Counted from the stretch's first letter, positions 35,184 to 44,988 are shown. The stretch is 64,000 nt of DNA from Streptomyces sp. H27-H5 (GCF_026627505.1 NZ_JAPNLK010000017.1:58585-122584), one strand, 5' to 3'. Notes: generated from the letters alone by a model not told the origin. Program-made: numbers and translations.

Positions 35184-36497
35184 ATGGAAGGCTTGGAAGG
35201 CACCACCGCACCCGCCCGTCCCGTCGACCCGTACGACCCGGCCGACACCGAGCGCTGGGCCGCCGAGCCCGACAAACGGCCCGGCCGGACCGCCTTCCAG
35301 CGGGACCGCGCCCGAGTGCTGCACTCCGCCGCGCTGCGCCGGCTCGCCGGCAAGACGCAGGTCGTCACCCCGGGCACGCGTTCGTACGACTGGGACGCGA
35401 GCCCTCGTACGCGCCTGACGCACTCGCTGGAGTGCGCGCAGATCGGCCGGGAACTCGGGCTGGCCCTGGGCTGCGATCCCGATCTGGTCGAGGCGTCCTG
35501 CCTCTCGCACGACATGGGCCACCCGCCGTTCGGCCACAACGGCGAGGAGGCGCTGAACGAGTTCGCGAAGGACTGCGGCGGCTTCGAGGGCAACGCCCAG
35601 TCGCTGCGCCTGCTCACCCGCCTGGAGCCCAAGCGGTTCGTGCCCGATGCCGTGTCGGGCGAGCTCGTCAGCGTCGGCCTGAACCTCACCCGGGCCTGCC
35701 TGGACGCCGCCACCAAGTACCCCTGGGCCCGCGGTGACCACCCCACCGACCCGGGCTCGGTCAAGTTCGGCGCGTACGAGGACGACCTGCCCGTCTTCGA
35801 GTGGCTGCGCCGGGGGGCGCCCGCCGACCGCAAGTGCTTCGAGGCCCAGGTCATGGACTGGGCGGACGACGTGGCGTACTCCGTCCACGACTTCGAGGAC
35901 GGCCTGCACGCCGGCCACCTCGACCCGAACCTGCTCTTCGCGGAGCCCGAGCGCGCCACGATCTGGCGGGTCGCCATCGGTCGGTACGTGCCGGCCGACA
36001 CCGCGCCCGAGGAGCTGCGCGAGGCCCTGGACCGGCTGATGGAGCAGGAGTGGTGGCCGCACGGCTACGACGGATCCGCCATCGCGCAGGCCCGGTTGAA
36101 GGACGCCACCAGCCAACTGATCGGCCGTTTCTGCACGGCCGCCGAGACCGCGACCCGGGAGGCCCACGGGCCGGGCCGGTTGACCCGGTACTCCGCCGGA
36201 CTGGTGGTCCCGCGCGAGGCTCGCAACGAATGCGCCGTCCTCAAGGCGGTCGCGGACCTGTACGTGATGCAGCGCGACGAGCAGGAGCGGGTCCGCGCCG
36301 ACCAACGCGTCGTCCTGGCCGAACTCGCGGAGGCGCTCAGCGCCCGCGCGCCCGAGGGCCTGGAACCGCAGTTCAGAGCGATCTTCGACGCCGCGGCGGA
36401 CGACAAGGCCCGCAAGCGCGCGGTCGTCGACCAGATCGCCTGTCTCACCGACGCGTCCGCGCGCTCCCTTCACGCCCGTCTCACCAGAAGGCCCTGA
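35184..36497 (+). CDS. dgt: deoxyguanosinetriphosphate triphosphohydrolase (HD domain)
   Basis: This 437-residue enzyme cleaves dNTPs to deoxynucleosides and triphosphate, helping nucleotide balance. The HD signature is complete: His in [20 protein letters not shown], and the Asp in [16 protein letters not shown]. The N-terminal [21 protein letters not shown] is typical for actinobacterial Dgt. ATG at 35184. It is followed 108 bases later by an FAD oxidoreductase and then dnaG, a common arrangement in Streptomyces. Confidence 0.95.
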   Translation: MEGLEGTTAPARPVDPYDPADTERWAAEPDKRPGRTAFQRDRARVLHSAALRRLAGKTQVVTPGTRSYDWDASPRTRLTHSLECAQIGRELGLALGCDPDLVEASCLSHDMGHPPFGHNGEEALNEFAKDCGGFEGNAQSLRLLTRLEPKRFVPDAVSGELVSVGLNLTRACLDAATKYPWARGDHPTDPGSVKFGAYEDDLPVFEWLRRGAPADRKCFEAQVMDWADDVAYSVHDFEDGLHAGHLDPNLLFAEPERATIWRVAIGRYVPADTAPEELREALDRLMEQEWWPHGYDGSAIAQARLKDATSQLIGRFCTAAETATREAHGPGRLTRYSAGLVVPREARNECAVLKAVADLYVMQRDEQERVRADQRVVLAELAEALSARAPEGLEPQFRAIFDAAADDKARKRAVVDQIACLTDASARSLHARLTRRP

Positions 36498-36605
36498 CGC
36501 TCCGAAGGGTGAGCCGATCGGGCCATTCCCCCTTCACGGGGCAGGCTCAGTGCGGGACGCTCGCATGTGGTCGCATGTGGCGGAGAGGTTATGAGGAGGC
36601 ATCAG

Positions 36606-37880
36606 GTGGTCGACGCACACCGAACATTCGTCATCGTCGGCGCGGGACTGGCCGGGGCAAAGGCGGCCGAGACGCTGCGGACCGAGGGGTTCACCGGCAG
36701 GGTGATCCTGATCGGCGACGAACGTGAGCATCCCTACGAACGGCCTCCGCTGTCCAAGGGCTACCTGGCGGGCAAGGAGGAGCGCGAGAGCGTCTTCGTC
36801 CACGAGCCGTCCTGGTACGCGCGCTCGGACATCGAGCTGCATCTGGGTCAGCCCGCGGTGCAGCTCGACCGGGACGCGAAGAAGGTGGTGCTGGGCGACG
36901 GCACCGCGCTGCACTACGACAAGTTGTTGCTGGCGACCGGTGCGGAGCCGCGCCGCCTCGACATCCCGGGCACGGGCCTCGCCGGCGTGCACCACCTGCG
37001 GCGGCTCGCGCACGCCGAGCGGTTGCGCAACGTCCTGGCCGGTCTGGGCCGGGACAACGGCCACCTGTTGATCGCGGGCGCGGGCTGGATCGGCCTGGAG
37101 GTCGCTGCGGCGGCGCGCGGGTACGGCGCGGAGGTGACCGTGGTCGAGCCGGAGGCGACTCCGCTGCACGCGGTGCTGGGCCCGGAGATCGGCCGGCTCT
37201 TCGCGGACCTGCACGCCGAGCACGGGGTCCGCTTCCACTTCGGCTCCCGGCTCACCGAGATCGTCGGGCACGACGGGATGGTTCTGGCCGCCCGTACCGA
37301 CGACGGCGAGGAGCACCCGGCGCACGCGGTGCTCTCGGCGATCGGCGCCGCGCCGCGCACCGCGCTGGCCGAGACCTCGGGGCTGGCCCTGATCGACCGG
37401 GAGCACGGCGGCGGGATCGCGGTGGACGCGTCCCTGCGCACCTCCGACCCGGACGTGTTCGCCGTCGGGGACGTGGCGGCGGCGCATCACCCGGTGCTCG
37501 GGACCCGGCTGCGGGTGGAGCACTGGGCGAACGCCCTCAACGGCGGTCCGGCCGCGGCGCGGGCGATGCTGGGCCGGGAGGTCTCCTACGACCGGGTGCC
37601 GTACTTCTTCTCCGACCAGTACGACGTGGGCCTGGAGTACTCGGGGTACGCGCCGCCCGGCGGGTACGACCAGGTGCTGATCCGCGGCGACGTGGGGAAG
37701 CGGGAGTTCATCGCCTTCTGGCTGTCCGACGGCCGGGTGCTGGCCGGGATGAACGTGAACGTGTGGGACGTCACCGAGCACATCCAGGCCCTGATCAGGT
37801 CGAAGGCGCCGGTGGACCCGGGCAGGCTCTCGGACCCGTCGGTTCCGCTTTCCTCGCTGGTGGTGGCGGAGGGGGCCTGA
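36606..37880 (+). CDS. FAD-dependent ferredoxin-reductase-like oxidoreductase
   Basis: This 424-residue flavoprotein resembles ferredoxin/rubredoxin reductases. Two dinucleotide folds are clear: FVIVGAGLAGAKAAETLR for FAD and LLIAGAGWIGLEVAAAARGYG for NAD(P)H; the FAD-closing motif is TSDPDVFAVGDVAA. A reductase C-terminal domain follows. The partner is unknown, as no ferredoxin or P450 gene is near. I chose the GTG at 36606, six bases after GAGGAGG. It is 34 bases upstream of dnaG. Confidence 0.92.
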   Translation: MVDAHRTFVIVGAGLAGAKAAETLRTEGFTGRVILIGDEREHPYERPPLSKGYLAGKEERESVFVHEPSWYARSDIELHLGQPAVQLDRDAKKVVLGDGTALHYDKLLLATGAEPRRLDIPGTGLAGVHHLRRLAHAERLRNVLAGLGRDNGHLLIAGAGWIGLEVAAAARGYGAEVTVVEPEATPLHAVLGPEIGRLFADLHAEHGVRFHFGSRLTEIVGHDGMVLAARTDDGEEHPAHAVLSAIGAAPRTALAETSGLALIDREHGGGIAVDASLRTSDPDVFAVGDVAAAHHPVLGTRLRVEHWANALNGGPAAARAMLGREVSYDRVPYFFSDQYDVGLEYSGYAPPGGYDQVLIRGDVGKREFIAFWLSDGRVLAGMNVNVWDVTEHIQALIRSKAPVDPGRLSDPSVPLSSLVVAEGA

Positions 37881-37914
37881 CGGGATTGCCGTCGCCCGGC
37901 CGTAGACTTCACGG

Positions 37915-39816
37915 GTGGCAGGACGGATCAACGACGACGACGTGAAGGCGGTACGGGACGCGGTCCCGATCGACGCCGTGGTCTCCGACTACCTCCAGCT
38001 CCGCAACGCGGGTGGCGGCAACCTCAAGGGCCTCTGTCCCTTCCATGACGAGAAGTCCCCGTCCTTCCAGGTCAGCCCCGGCAAGGGGCTGTACCACTGC
38101 TTCGGCTGCCAGGCGGGCGGGGACACCCTCGACTTCATCATGAAGATCGACCACCTCTCCTTCTCGGAGGCGGTCGAACGGCTCGCGGGCCAGGCCGGCA
38201 TCACCCTGCGGTACGAGGAGGGCGGCTACACCGCCGGCACCAGCGGCCGCGGCGAGCGGATCCGCCTGGTCGAGGCGCACAAGGCCGCCGCCCAGTTCTA
38301 CGTGGAGCAGCTCGACGGTGCCGAGGCCGAGATCGGCCGCAAGTTCCTGGCGGAGCGCGGCTTCGACCAGGCGGCCGCCACGCACTTCAGCGTGGGCTAC
38401 AGCCCGGCCGGCTGGGACCACCTGACCCGGTTCCTGCGCGGCAAGGGCTTCACCGACAAGGAACTGATCACTTCCGGGCTGGCCCAGGACAGCCGCAGCG
38501 GCAAGCCCATCGACCGGTTCCGCGGCCGGCTGATGTGGCCGATCCGCGACATCAGCGGCGAGGTCGTCGGCTTCGGCGCGCGCAAGCTGCGCGACGACGA
38601 CAACGGCCCCAAGTACCTGAACACCCCCGAGACCGCGATCTACAAGAAGTCCCAGGTCCTCTACGGCATCGACCTGGCCAAGAAGGAGATCGCCAAGACC
38701 TCCCGGGCCGTGGTCGTCGAGGGCTACACGGACGTCATGGCCTGCCACATGGCCGGGGTCACCACGGCGATCGCGACCTGTGGCACCGCCTTCGGCGGCG
38801 ACCACATCAAGATCCTCCGGCGCCTGCTGATGGACAACGCCACGGCCGAGGTGATCTTCACCTTCGACGGCGACGCCGCCGGTCAGAAGGCGGCGCTGCG
38901 CGCCTTCGAGGACGACCAGAAGTTCGCGGCCGAGACCTCGATCACCATCGCCCCCGGCGGCATGGACCCCTGTGACCTGCGCCTGGCGCAGGGGGACGCC
39001 GCCGTGTCGGGGCTGGTGGAGGCCCGGACCCCGCTGTTCGAGTTCGCCCTGCGGCACATCGTGTCCCGGCACAACCTGGAGAACCCGGCGGGGCGCGCGG
39101 CCGCGCTGGCCGAGGCGGCGCCGGTCGTCGCCAGCATCAAGGACCTCTCGATCCAGCACGAGTCGGCGGTCCAACTGGCCGGCATGCTCGGCATCCTCGA
39201 CGAGCAGTTCGTCGTCAAGCGGGTCGCCCAGCTGGCGCGGTGGGCGCGCGAGCGCGGCAACCAGCCGCAGCAGCAGGGCCGGGGGCGCTCCCGGGCGGAG
39301 GCCGCCCCCACCGCGCCGGCGCCGCTCGGCGGCGGGCCCGCGCTGAACCTGCGCAGCCCCGCCCACCGCACCGAACGGGAGCTGCTCAAGTTGGCGCTCC
39401 AGCGACCAGCCCTGGTCTCCCCCGCGTTCGACGCGTACGGGATCGACGAGTTCACCGCCCCGCCCTACGCGGCGGTCCGCCAGGCCATCCAGGACGCCGG
39501 CGGCGCCTCCCAGGACACCGACGACTACCTGGCCCGGGTCCGCGAGGCCGCCCCGAACGACACCGTCCGCGCGATGGTCACGGAGCTGGCGGTGGAGGCC
39601 ATCCACTCCAAGACGGTGGACGAGATCTACGCCGGGGTCCAGCTGGTGCAGGTCCGCCTGCGCGCGGTCGACCGCCGGGTCCTCGAAATCCAGGGCACGC
39701 TGACCCGCCTGAGCCCGCAGGCCCCGCCGGAGCAGCACGCGGCGGTCCAGGAGGAGCTGTGGGTGCTCCAGCAGTACGGCCGGCGGCTGCGCAACCGGGG
39801 TGCCGAGGGGCTGTAG
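37915..39816 (+). CDS. dnaG: DNA primase
   Basis: This 633-residue protein makes RNA primers for replication. An N-terminal zinc motif (CPFH ... CFGC), an RNA polymerase core, the TOPRIM acidic residues (VVVEGYTDVMACH; FTFDGDAAGQKAA), a linker rich in Gln/Arg/Ala (about 445-480) and a C-terminal helicase-binding domain (starting HRTERELLKLALQRPAL) follow in order. GTG at 37915. It is likely cotranscribed with the flavoprotein and dgt. No rpsU or sigma gene adjoins, unlike E. coli. Confidence 0.97.
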   Translation: MAGRINDDDVKAVRDAVPIDAVVSDYLQLRNAGGGNLKGLCPFHDEKSPSFQVSPGKGLYHCFGCQAGGDTLDFIMKIDHLSFSEAVERLAGQAGITLRYEEGGYTAGTSGRGERIRLVEAHKAAAQFYVEQLDGAEAEIGRKFLAERGFDQAAATHFSVGYSPAGWDHLTRFLRGKGFTDKELITSGLAQDSRSGKPIDRFRGRLMWPIRDISGEVVGFGARKLRDDDNGPKYLNTPETAIYKKSQVLYGIDLAKKEIAKTSRAVVVEGYTDVMACHMAGVTTAIATCGTAFGGDHIKILRRLLMDNATAEVIFTFDGDAAGQKAALRAFEDDQKFAAETSITIAPGGMDPCDLRLAQGDAAVSGLVEARTPLFEFALRHIVSRHNLENPAGRAAALAEAAPVVASIKDLSIQHESAVQLAGMLGILDEQFVVKRVAQLARWARERGNQPQQQGRGRSRAEAAPTAPAPLGGGPALNLRSPAHRTERELLKLALQRPALVSPAFDAYGIDEFTAPPYAAVRQAIQDAGGASQDTDDYLARVREAAPNDTVRAMVTELAVEAIHSKTVDEIYAGVQLVQVRLRAVDRRVLEIQGTLTRLSPQAPPEQHAAVQEELWVLQQYGRRLRNRGAEGL

Positions 39817-39853
39817 GCCCGCGACGCCCCTTCCCCCGGTCGGGCGGGGCCGC

Positions 39854-40297
39854 TCAGCGGCCGAGCCAGTCGCCGCCGGGGATCTCGGTGCCGGAGGCGG
39901 CCAGGTCCCGGGCGAGCAGCGGGGAGGCCAGGTACACCCACGCGGGCACCGGGGTGCCGTCCGGGAGCAGGGCCTCGCGGACGACCCGGTCGTACAGGTT
40001 GCCCGGCCGGTCCGGCCCCTCGTACTCCTCCAGCAGGTCGAGCGCGACCAGCAGTTCCGCGTACCGGCCGGGGGCCGGGGTGATCAGCTCGCCGCGTATC
40101 GCGGAGCCGGGGCGCGCGACGGCGTACGGATATCCGGGGCCCTCGTAGAGGACGGCGTCCGCCAGCGTGGCCGGCGTCTCGGCGGCGACCCGGCCCCGCA
40201 GGAACAGGTCGTGGTTGACCTCGCCGGTGCGCAGGGTGCCGTACACGAAGAACGGCAGGGGTGATCCGACCGATTCCGGCCGATCGACCGATGTCAC
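39854..40297 (-). CDS. gamma-glutamylcyclotransferase family protein
   Basis: This 147-residue protein has FFVYGTLRTGEVNH at the N-terminus, YPYAVARPGSAIRGELI, and LDLLEEYEGPD with the likely catalytic Glu. These are marks of the GGCT/AIG2 family, which removes 5-oxoproline from gamma-glutamylamines or peptides. Substrate unknown. GTG at 40297 behind GAAGGAG. It converges on dnaG. Confidence 0.88.
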   Translation of the reverse strand: MTSVDRPESVGSPLPFFVYGTLRTGEVNHDLFLRGRVAAETPATLADAVLYEGPGYPYAVARPGSAIRGELITPAPGRYAELLVALDLLEEYEGPDRPGNLYDRVVREALLPDGTPVPAWVYLASPLLARDLAASGTEIPGGDWLGR

Positions 40298-40474
40298 GGG
40301 GTGCTCCTTCGGGTTCCACTGGACGTTCGGCGGGGTCGGCCCCGGGCCGAAAGACCCGACTTCCCCCGCACGATCCCACCGTACGCACCGCTGTTACACA
40401 ATCTCCGGTCCCCGTGACGGGCCCCGTCCATCATCGGATTCCGCCCGTCCCCCACCCCACGGCTGCCCTCCTCC

Positions 40475-41006
40475 ATGACGCGATCGCCCCACCGTCCCCT
40501 CGCCGCCCTGCTGCTGTGCGCCCTCGCCGCGGTGTCGGGCGGCTGCGCCTCCCCCGGCGGGCTCGCCGCGGGCGAGCCCGCCGGAACATGGCGCACTACG
40601 CGACCCGGGGCAGGATCGACGCCCCCGGCCGGCCCGGGCTGCGGCCGCCCGTGTACCTGGACCTGACCGGCGACGGGAAGCCCGAGCTGATCCTCGCCGC
40701 GGACACGGAGTCCGGGCGCACCGCGCTGACCGTGTACACGGCGCAGGACGGGAGGATCGTTCCCGTCCTCTTCGCGACGGGCCGGCGGATGGCCGTCGAG
40801 TCCCTCGGCGCCGGGACCTGCTGATCCGCACGGCGGCGGACGCGGGCGCGCAGCAGGCCGTCCGGTACCAGTGGGACGGGCGGCGGATGACGGTCGTCAG
40901 CGAGGAGCGCCGCTACGGCGGGTGCGGCTCGGGCGGTACGTCCGGGGCGCCGTCCGCCCCCGGCGCCGCCTCGCCGGGCGCGGACCGCGGGCGGGTGGGG
41001 CGGTGA
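40475..41006 (+). pseudogene. lipoprotein with FG-GAP-like sequence, frame broken twice
   Basis: A lipoprotein signal peptide (LLLCALAAVSGGC, lipobox SGGC) in the first frame continues in a second frame with VYLDLTGDGKPELILAADTESG, an FG-GAP-type calcium-binding repeat, and in a third with QQAVRYQWDGRRMTVVSEER, ending 41006. Adding one C near 40580 and one G near 40815 would give one protein of about 177 residues. The stop overlaps the kinase start (GTGA). As the frame changes sit in G/C runs, error and decay are both possible. Confidence 0.75.
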
Positions 41007-42277
41007 GACGCCTCGGGGCGCGGGTGCGGCGCCTGCCGGGGTCGCTCGGCCTGCGCTGGAAGATCGCCGTCCTGTTGGCCGTGGGGTGCTCGCTCGTCGC
41101 CGTCACCATCGGCCTGCTGATCCACGACGCGCGGGTCCGTCAGGTCGGGGAGGCCGCCCGGGCGGGCGCCGTGGCCCAGTTGGTCCGGGTGCGGCAGGTG
41201 TACGAGCTGACGGGCGGGCTCGACTTCGGCAGGGTCGGGGAGATCGACGCGCGGATCGACTGTCCGGGCCTGCCGCCGGGGCTCCGGGAGGCGGCCCTCG
41301 CGGGGCAGCGCACGACCTGGCTCGACCTGGGCGGGGAGCACCCGACGGTGTGGGCGGCCCGGCCGGTGGGCGGGGAGCACGTCCTGTCCGTACGGCGGTC
41401 GCTGGTCCGCGAGCATGCCGAACTCGGCGAGCTGGACGCGCAGTTGGTGGCATATGGGGTGGGTGTCGTGGCGCTGGCGGCGATCGGCGGGGCGCTGCTC
41501 GCCAGCCGGATGAGTCGGGACCTGCGGGCGGCGGCGGAGACGGCCCGGCGCATCAGCGAGGGGGACCTGGACGCGCGGATCGGTCCTGCGGGGGCGCCGG
41601 GCACGCGTGACGAGGTGGCCGAACTGTCCGCGGCCGTCGACATCATGGCCGCCAGTCTCCAGCAACGCCTGGAAGCGGAGAGGCGGTTCACGGCGGACGT
41701 GACCCACGAGCTGCGGACTCCGCTGACGGGCCTGCACACGGCCGCGGAACTGCTGCCGCCCGGGCGGCCCACCGAACTGGTGCGCGACCGGGTCGCGGCG
41801 CTGAGGACCCTGACGGAGGACCTGCTGGAGGTGGCCCGACTGGACGCGGACCGGGAGGAGGCCCGCCTGGAGGCGCATCCGCTGGGTCCGCTGGCCCTCT
41901 CGATCACCCGGCGCTCCGGGGTGGAGGCCGAGGTCATCGGGGGCGACACGACCGACCCCGTCCGCACGGACGCCCGCCGGTTGGAGCGGATCCTGACGAA
42001 CCTGCTGGTCAACGCGCGCCGCCACGGCGCGGGCCCGATCTGGGTCACGGTGTCCGGGAACACGGTGACGGTCCGGGACCAGGGGCCCGGTTTCCCGGAG
42101 GAAGTGCTGCGGGAGGGGCCCCGGCGGTTCCTGACGGGGACGCCGGAGCGAGGACAGGGCACGGGGCTCGGCCTGACCATCGCACTCGGTCAGGCCGCGG
42201 CGATCGGCGCCTCGGTCACCCTGTCGAACCCTCCCCCGACCGGCGCCTCGGCGGTGGTCACCCTCCCCGACGCCTGA
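41003..42277 (+). CDS. sensor histidine kinase, orphan
   Basis: This 424-residue kinase has helix 1 (WKIAVLLAVGCSLVAVTIGLLI), an extracellular sensor of about 110 residues, helix 2 (YGVGVVALAAIGGALLAS), HAMP, HisKA with VTHELRTPL, and an ATPase domain with N-box NLLVNARRHG, DQGPGF and GTGLGL all intact. It should be active. No response regulator is found within several kb. The GTG at 41003 overlaps the lipoprotein stop, so that lipoprotein may be its accessory sensor, similar in idea to CseA/CseC. Confidence 0.9.
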   Translation: MRRLGARVRRLPGSLGLRWKIAVLLAVGCSLVAVTIGLLIHDARVRQVGEAARAGAVAQLVRVRQVYELTGGLDFGRVGEIDARIDCPGLPPGLREAALAGQRTTWLDLGGEHPTVWAARPVGGEHVLSVRRSLVREHAELGELDAQLVAYGVGVVALAAIGGALLASRMSRDLRAAAETARRISEGDLDARIGPAGAPGTRDEVAELSAAVDIMAASLQQRLEAERRFTADVTHELRTPLTGLHTAAELLPPGRPTELVRDRVAALRTLTEDLLEVARLDADREEARLEAHPLGPLALSITRRSGVEAEVIGGDTTDPVRTDARRLERILTNLLVNARRHGAGPIWVTVSGNTVTVRDQGPGFPEEVLREGPRRFLTGTPERGQGTGLGLTIALGQAAAIGASVTLSNPPPTGASAVVTLPDA

Positions 42278-42504
42278 ACGCCCGGCGGGACGGGGGCGGC
42301 CCGGACGCTCGGGCGGACGGGCCCCCGAGGCGGGCGACGGGGACGCGGTTCACCCGTCCGGCCGGGGGCCGCAGATGACCCGAACCCTGTCCTTGACCTG
42401 CGAGAACGCCCGTGCGGCCAGCATACCTGACACCTCATCAGCAGGCACGACGGCTCGACCCCGGGTTACCTCGGGATCACGACCCCCCGTCCCGAGGAGT
42501 CCCC

Positions 42505-43047
42505 ATGCGCCGACGCACCGCACACGTGCTCACCGCCACCGCGCTGACCGCCGTCGCCTTCGCCGGCCCGGTCGCCGGAGCGGTCGCCGCCGCAGACCTC
42601 GGCATGCCCGGCTTCGTCGCGGGGGACTTCGCCCCGCTGGAGGTGTGGCCCAAGTCCGCCGTCGCCGGGGCCACCGTCACCGTGAACACCACCGCGTGCG
42701 GACCCGGCAGCAGCGCCGACGGTGACGCCACCACCGTGGGGGGCGGCCGTTTCAAGCTGGTCCCGGGCACCCACAAGGAGGTCGTCGTGGGGCAGTTCCA
42801 GGTCTCCCGCCACCACGCACCCGGCACCTATGACATCGGGGTGACCTGCGCGAACGGCAAGTTCGCCACCGGCAACCTGATCGTCACCGAACGCGGCCCG
42901 CAGGGCCACGTCCACACCGGGGTCGGTGGGGGGACGACCACCACCGCCAACCCCACCAAGATCGCGGCGGGAGCGGCCGTCCTGGCCGCGGTCGCCGTGT
43001 GCGGTACCTGGCTCACGCGTCGCCGGGCGAGCGGCACGCAGAGCTGA
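42505..43047 (+). CDS. secreted surface protein, Ig-like, membrane anchored
   Basis: This 180-residue protein has a signal peptide (to about residue 28), a beta-rich domain with two Cys (TACGPG and VTCANG) probably in a disulfide, a Gly/Thr-rich spacer, a C-terminal membrane segment (IAAGAAVLAAVAVCGTWL) and an RRR tail. This is the shape of a sortase substrate, but I see no clear LPxTG or LAxTG; NPTK is the nearest. A class F sortase follows 137 bases later. Its partner or ligand is unknown. ATG at 42505 after GAGGAG. Confidence 0.8.
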   Translation: MRRRTAHVLTATALTAVAFAGPVAGAVAAADLGMPGFVAGDFAPLEVWPKSAVAGATVTVNTTACGPGSSADGDATTVGGGRFKLVPGTHKEVVVGQFQVSRHHAPGTYDIGVTCANGKFATGNLIVTERGPQGHVHTGVGGGTTTTANPTKIAAGAAVLAAVAVCGTWLTRRRASGTQS

Positions 43048-43183
43048 CGGAGGCCCGCCGCGGCTTCGGCCGCGGTCCGACCGGTACCGCATCCCGTCGC
43101 CCGCCCCGCGAGGTCCCCCCCGTTCGCGGGGCCGGGCGACGGCTCAGCCACAGGAACGGCACGCCGAGCGCAAGGGGGCAGAC

Positions 43184-43816
43184 ATGGGCTCCTCCCGCGC
43201 CGCCGGCAGAGGCGGGCTCCTCGCCCTGGCCGCGTGCGTCGGCGTCTGGCTCGTCTCCAACGGCTCCGCCGAGACCACGGGGCCCCCGCTGCCCTCCCCC
43301 GCCGAGGCCCTGAACACCTTGAGCGCCCAGGCCTCGTACCCCGGGAGCATCGATCCGCTCCCCGGCTCACCTCCCACCCGGATCCGGATCCCCGTCATCC
43401 GCGTGGACGCCCCGCTGACCGGCCTCGGCCTGGAGCGCGACGGCAGCCTCCAAGTGCCGCCGCCCGCCCGGCGCGACCTCGCGGGCTGGTACCGGGAGGG
43501 CGTCACGCCGGGCGCCGTCGGCACGGCCGTCATCGCCGGACACGTCGACCACGCGACCGGTCCGGCGGTCTTCTACCACCTGGGCGCGCTGCACCGCGGG
43601 GCCGCGATCGAGGTGGCGCGCGCGGACGGGCGTACGGCGGTGTTCACCGTCCACGCCGTCGAGGTGTACGAGGCCGAGGACTTCCCCGACGACCGCGTGT
43701 ACGGGCTCTCGCCGCGCGCGGAACTCCGGGTGATCACCTGCGGGGGCGGCTTCTCCCCCCGTACGGGCTACCAGGGCAACGTGGTCGTCTTCGCGCACCT
43801 GACGGGAACCCATTAG
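43184..43816 (+). CDS. class F sortase
   Basis: This 210-residue exported cysteine transpeptidase has an N-terminal membrane anchor and the sortase core. The catalytic His is in VIAGHVDHATGP, Cys in RVITCGGGF, and Arg in RTGYQGNVVVF; these patterns fit class F. Class F sortases are common in actinobacteria and their substrates are poorly known. The gene directly upstream encodes a possible substrate. ATG at 43184 with AAGGGGG before it. Confidence 0.93.
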   Translation: MGSSRAAGRGGLLALAACVGVWLVSNGSAETTGPPLPSPAEALNTLSAQASYPGSIDPLPGSPPTRIRIPVIRVDAPLTGLGLERDGSLQVPPPARRDLAGWYREGVTPGAVGTAVIAGHVDHATGPAVFYHLGALHRGAAIEVARADGRTAVFTVHAVEVYEAEDFPDDRVYGLSPRAELRVITCGGGFSPRTGYQGNVVVFAHLTGTH

Positions 43817-43871
43817 GGCGCGCACCGGGTCGTGAGCGACGAGCGCCCCTGCCGCCCGGCCGTACGACGCG

Positions 43872-44450
43872 TCAGACCACGGCGAGCCGGTTCACCAGCA
43901 GCCCGGCTCTCCGCTCGGCGTCCCCCCTGGGCAGCCGTCCCGCCCGGGTCAGGGTCGCCAGCCCGTGCAGGGCCGCCCAGAACACCTCGGTGAACAGTCC
44001 CGGGTGGACGCCTTCCCCGGCGACCTCACCGAGCGTCTCCGACAGGGCGGCGAAGGCGTCCTTCAGGGGCTCCGGGGTCTCCTCGTCGGCGAACGCCAGT
44101 CCGCCGTCGAGCTGGAACATGGCGTCGTAGACCGCCGGATTGCGCTCGGCGAAGTCGAGGTAGGCGCGGGCGAGGGCGGCGACCCGGGCGCGCGGGCCGT
44201 CCGCGGCGCAGGCCGCGGCCCGCAGCGCGGCGGCCATCTCGGCGGCGCCCTCCAGGGCGACGGCGCCGATGATCTCGCGCTTGCCGCGGAAGTGGCTGTA
44301 GAGGACGGGCTGGCTGTACTCGATGCGCTCGGCGAGCCGGCGGGTGGTGACCGCGTCCCAGCCCTGCCGCTCGGCGAGTTCGCGGGCCGTCGCCACGATG
44401 AGGCGCTCGCGAACCGCCCGTTCGCGCTCCTTGCGTTCCTGTACCGACAT
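43872..44450 (-). CDS. TetR family transcriptional regulator (WHG domain)
   Basis: This 192-residue protein has helix-turn-helix TTRRLAERIEYSQPVLYSHF and a C-terminal WHG-like region (ALHGLATLTRAGRLP). It is divergent from a DUF1772 gene, with two identical-pattern palindromes between them, so it very probably represses both. ATG at 44450. Confidence 0.93.
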   Translation of the reverse strand: MSVQERKERERAVRERLIVATARELAERQGWDAVTTRRLAERIEYSQPVLYSHFRGKREIIGAVALEGAAEMAAALRAAACAADGPRARVAALARAYLDFAERNPAVYDAMFQLDGGLAFADEETPEPLKDAFAALSETLGEVAGEGVHPGLFTEVFWAALHGLATLTRAGRLPRGDAERRAGLLVNRLAVV

Positions 44451-44459
44451 GAGCCGATC

Positions 44460-44523
44460 CTAGCACCGCTAGACAATCAAGCGGCAGCAGGACTAGCATC
44501 GCCCCATCATCTAGCAGCGCTAG
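44460..44523. promoter_or_regulatory. twin TetR operators between the TetR and DUF1772 genes
   Basis: CTAGCACCGCTAG (44460-44472) and CTAGCAGCGCTAG (44511-44523) are 13-bp palindromes differing at one central base. Their centres are 51 bp apart, about five turns. A single half-site CTAGC lies between, at 44493. The first site sits 10 bases before the TetR start and the second 19 bases before the DUF1772 start. Confidence 0.8.
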
Positions 44524-44541
44524 ATCCCAGGAGGGGCAGCC

Positions 44542-44988
44542 ATGTTCAACGCACTTGAGATCGTCACCACCGTGCTCGTCGGCCTGATGGTGGGAGTGGA
44601 GTTCTCCGTCGCCTTCGTCATCAACCGGATCCTCGACGCCCTCCCCGACGACAGCAACCAACGCGGCCGGAGCCACGGTGGCCGGATGCTCGGCGCCGTC
44701 ATGCCGGTCTGGTACATCGGCTCGCTCGTCCTCGTCGCGGTCTGGGCCTTCGTCGGATGGCAGCACGACGGCGCCGGACTCGTCGTCACCGCCGGCGCGC
44801 TGCTGATCCTCAGCGTGGTCATGTCGCTCCTGCTGCTCGTCCCGATCAACAACCAGAGCAAGACGTGGACCACCGAGAACCGGCCCGCCGACTGGAAGGA
44901 GCAGATGAACCGCTGGGACCGCTTCCACTACGTCCGCGTCGCCGTCATCGTCGCCGCCTTCGCCCTGTTGGTCACCGCCCTCGCCTGA
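44542..44988 (+). CDS. DUF1772 four-helix membrane protein
   Basis: This 148-residue protein has four membrane segments (about 5-30, 50-72, 80-100, 128-147) and the conserved WTTENRPADWKEQMNRWDRFHYVR. The DUF1772 group includes anthrone-oxygenase-like proteins, but most members have no known activity. Divergent TetR control suggests induction by a small molecule. ATG at 44542 after GGAGGGG. Confidence 0.9.
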   Translation: MFNALEIVTTVLVGLMVGVEFSVAFVINRILDALPDDSNQRGRSHGGRMLGAVMPVWYIGSLVLVAVWAFVGWQHDGAGLVVTAGALLILSVVMSLLLLVPINNQSKTWTTENRPADWKEQMNRWDRFHYVRVAVIVAAFALLVTALA

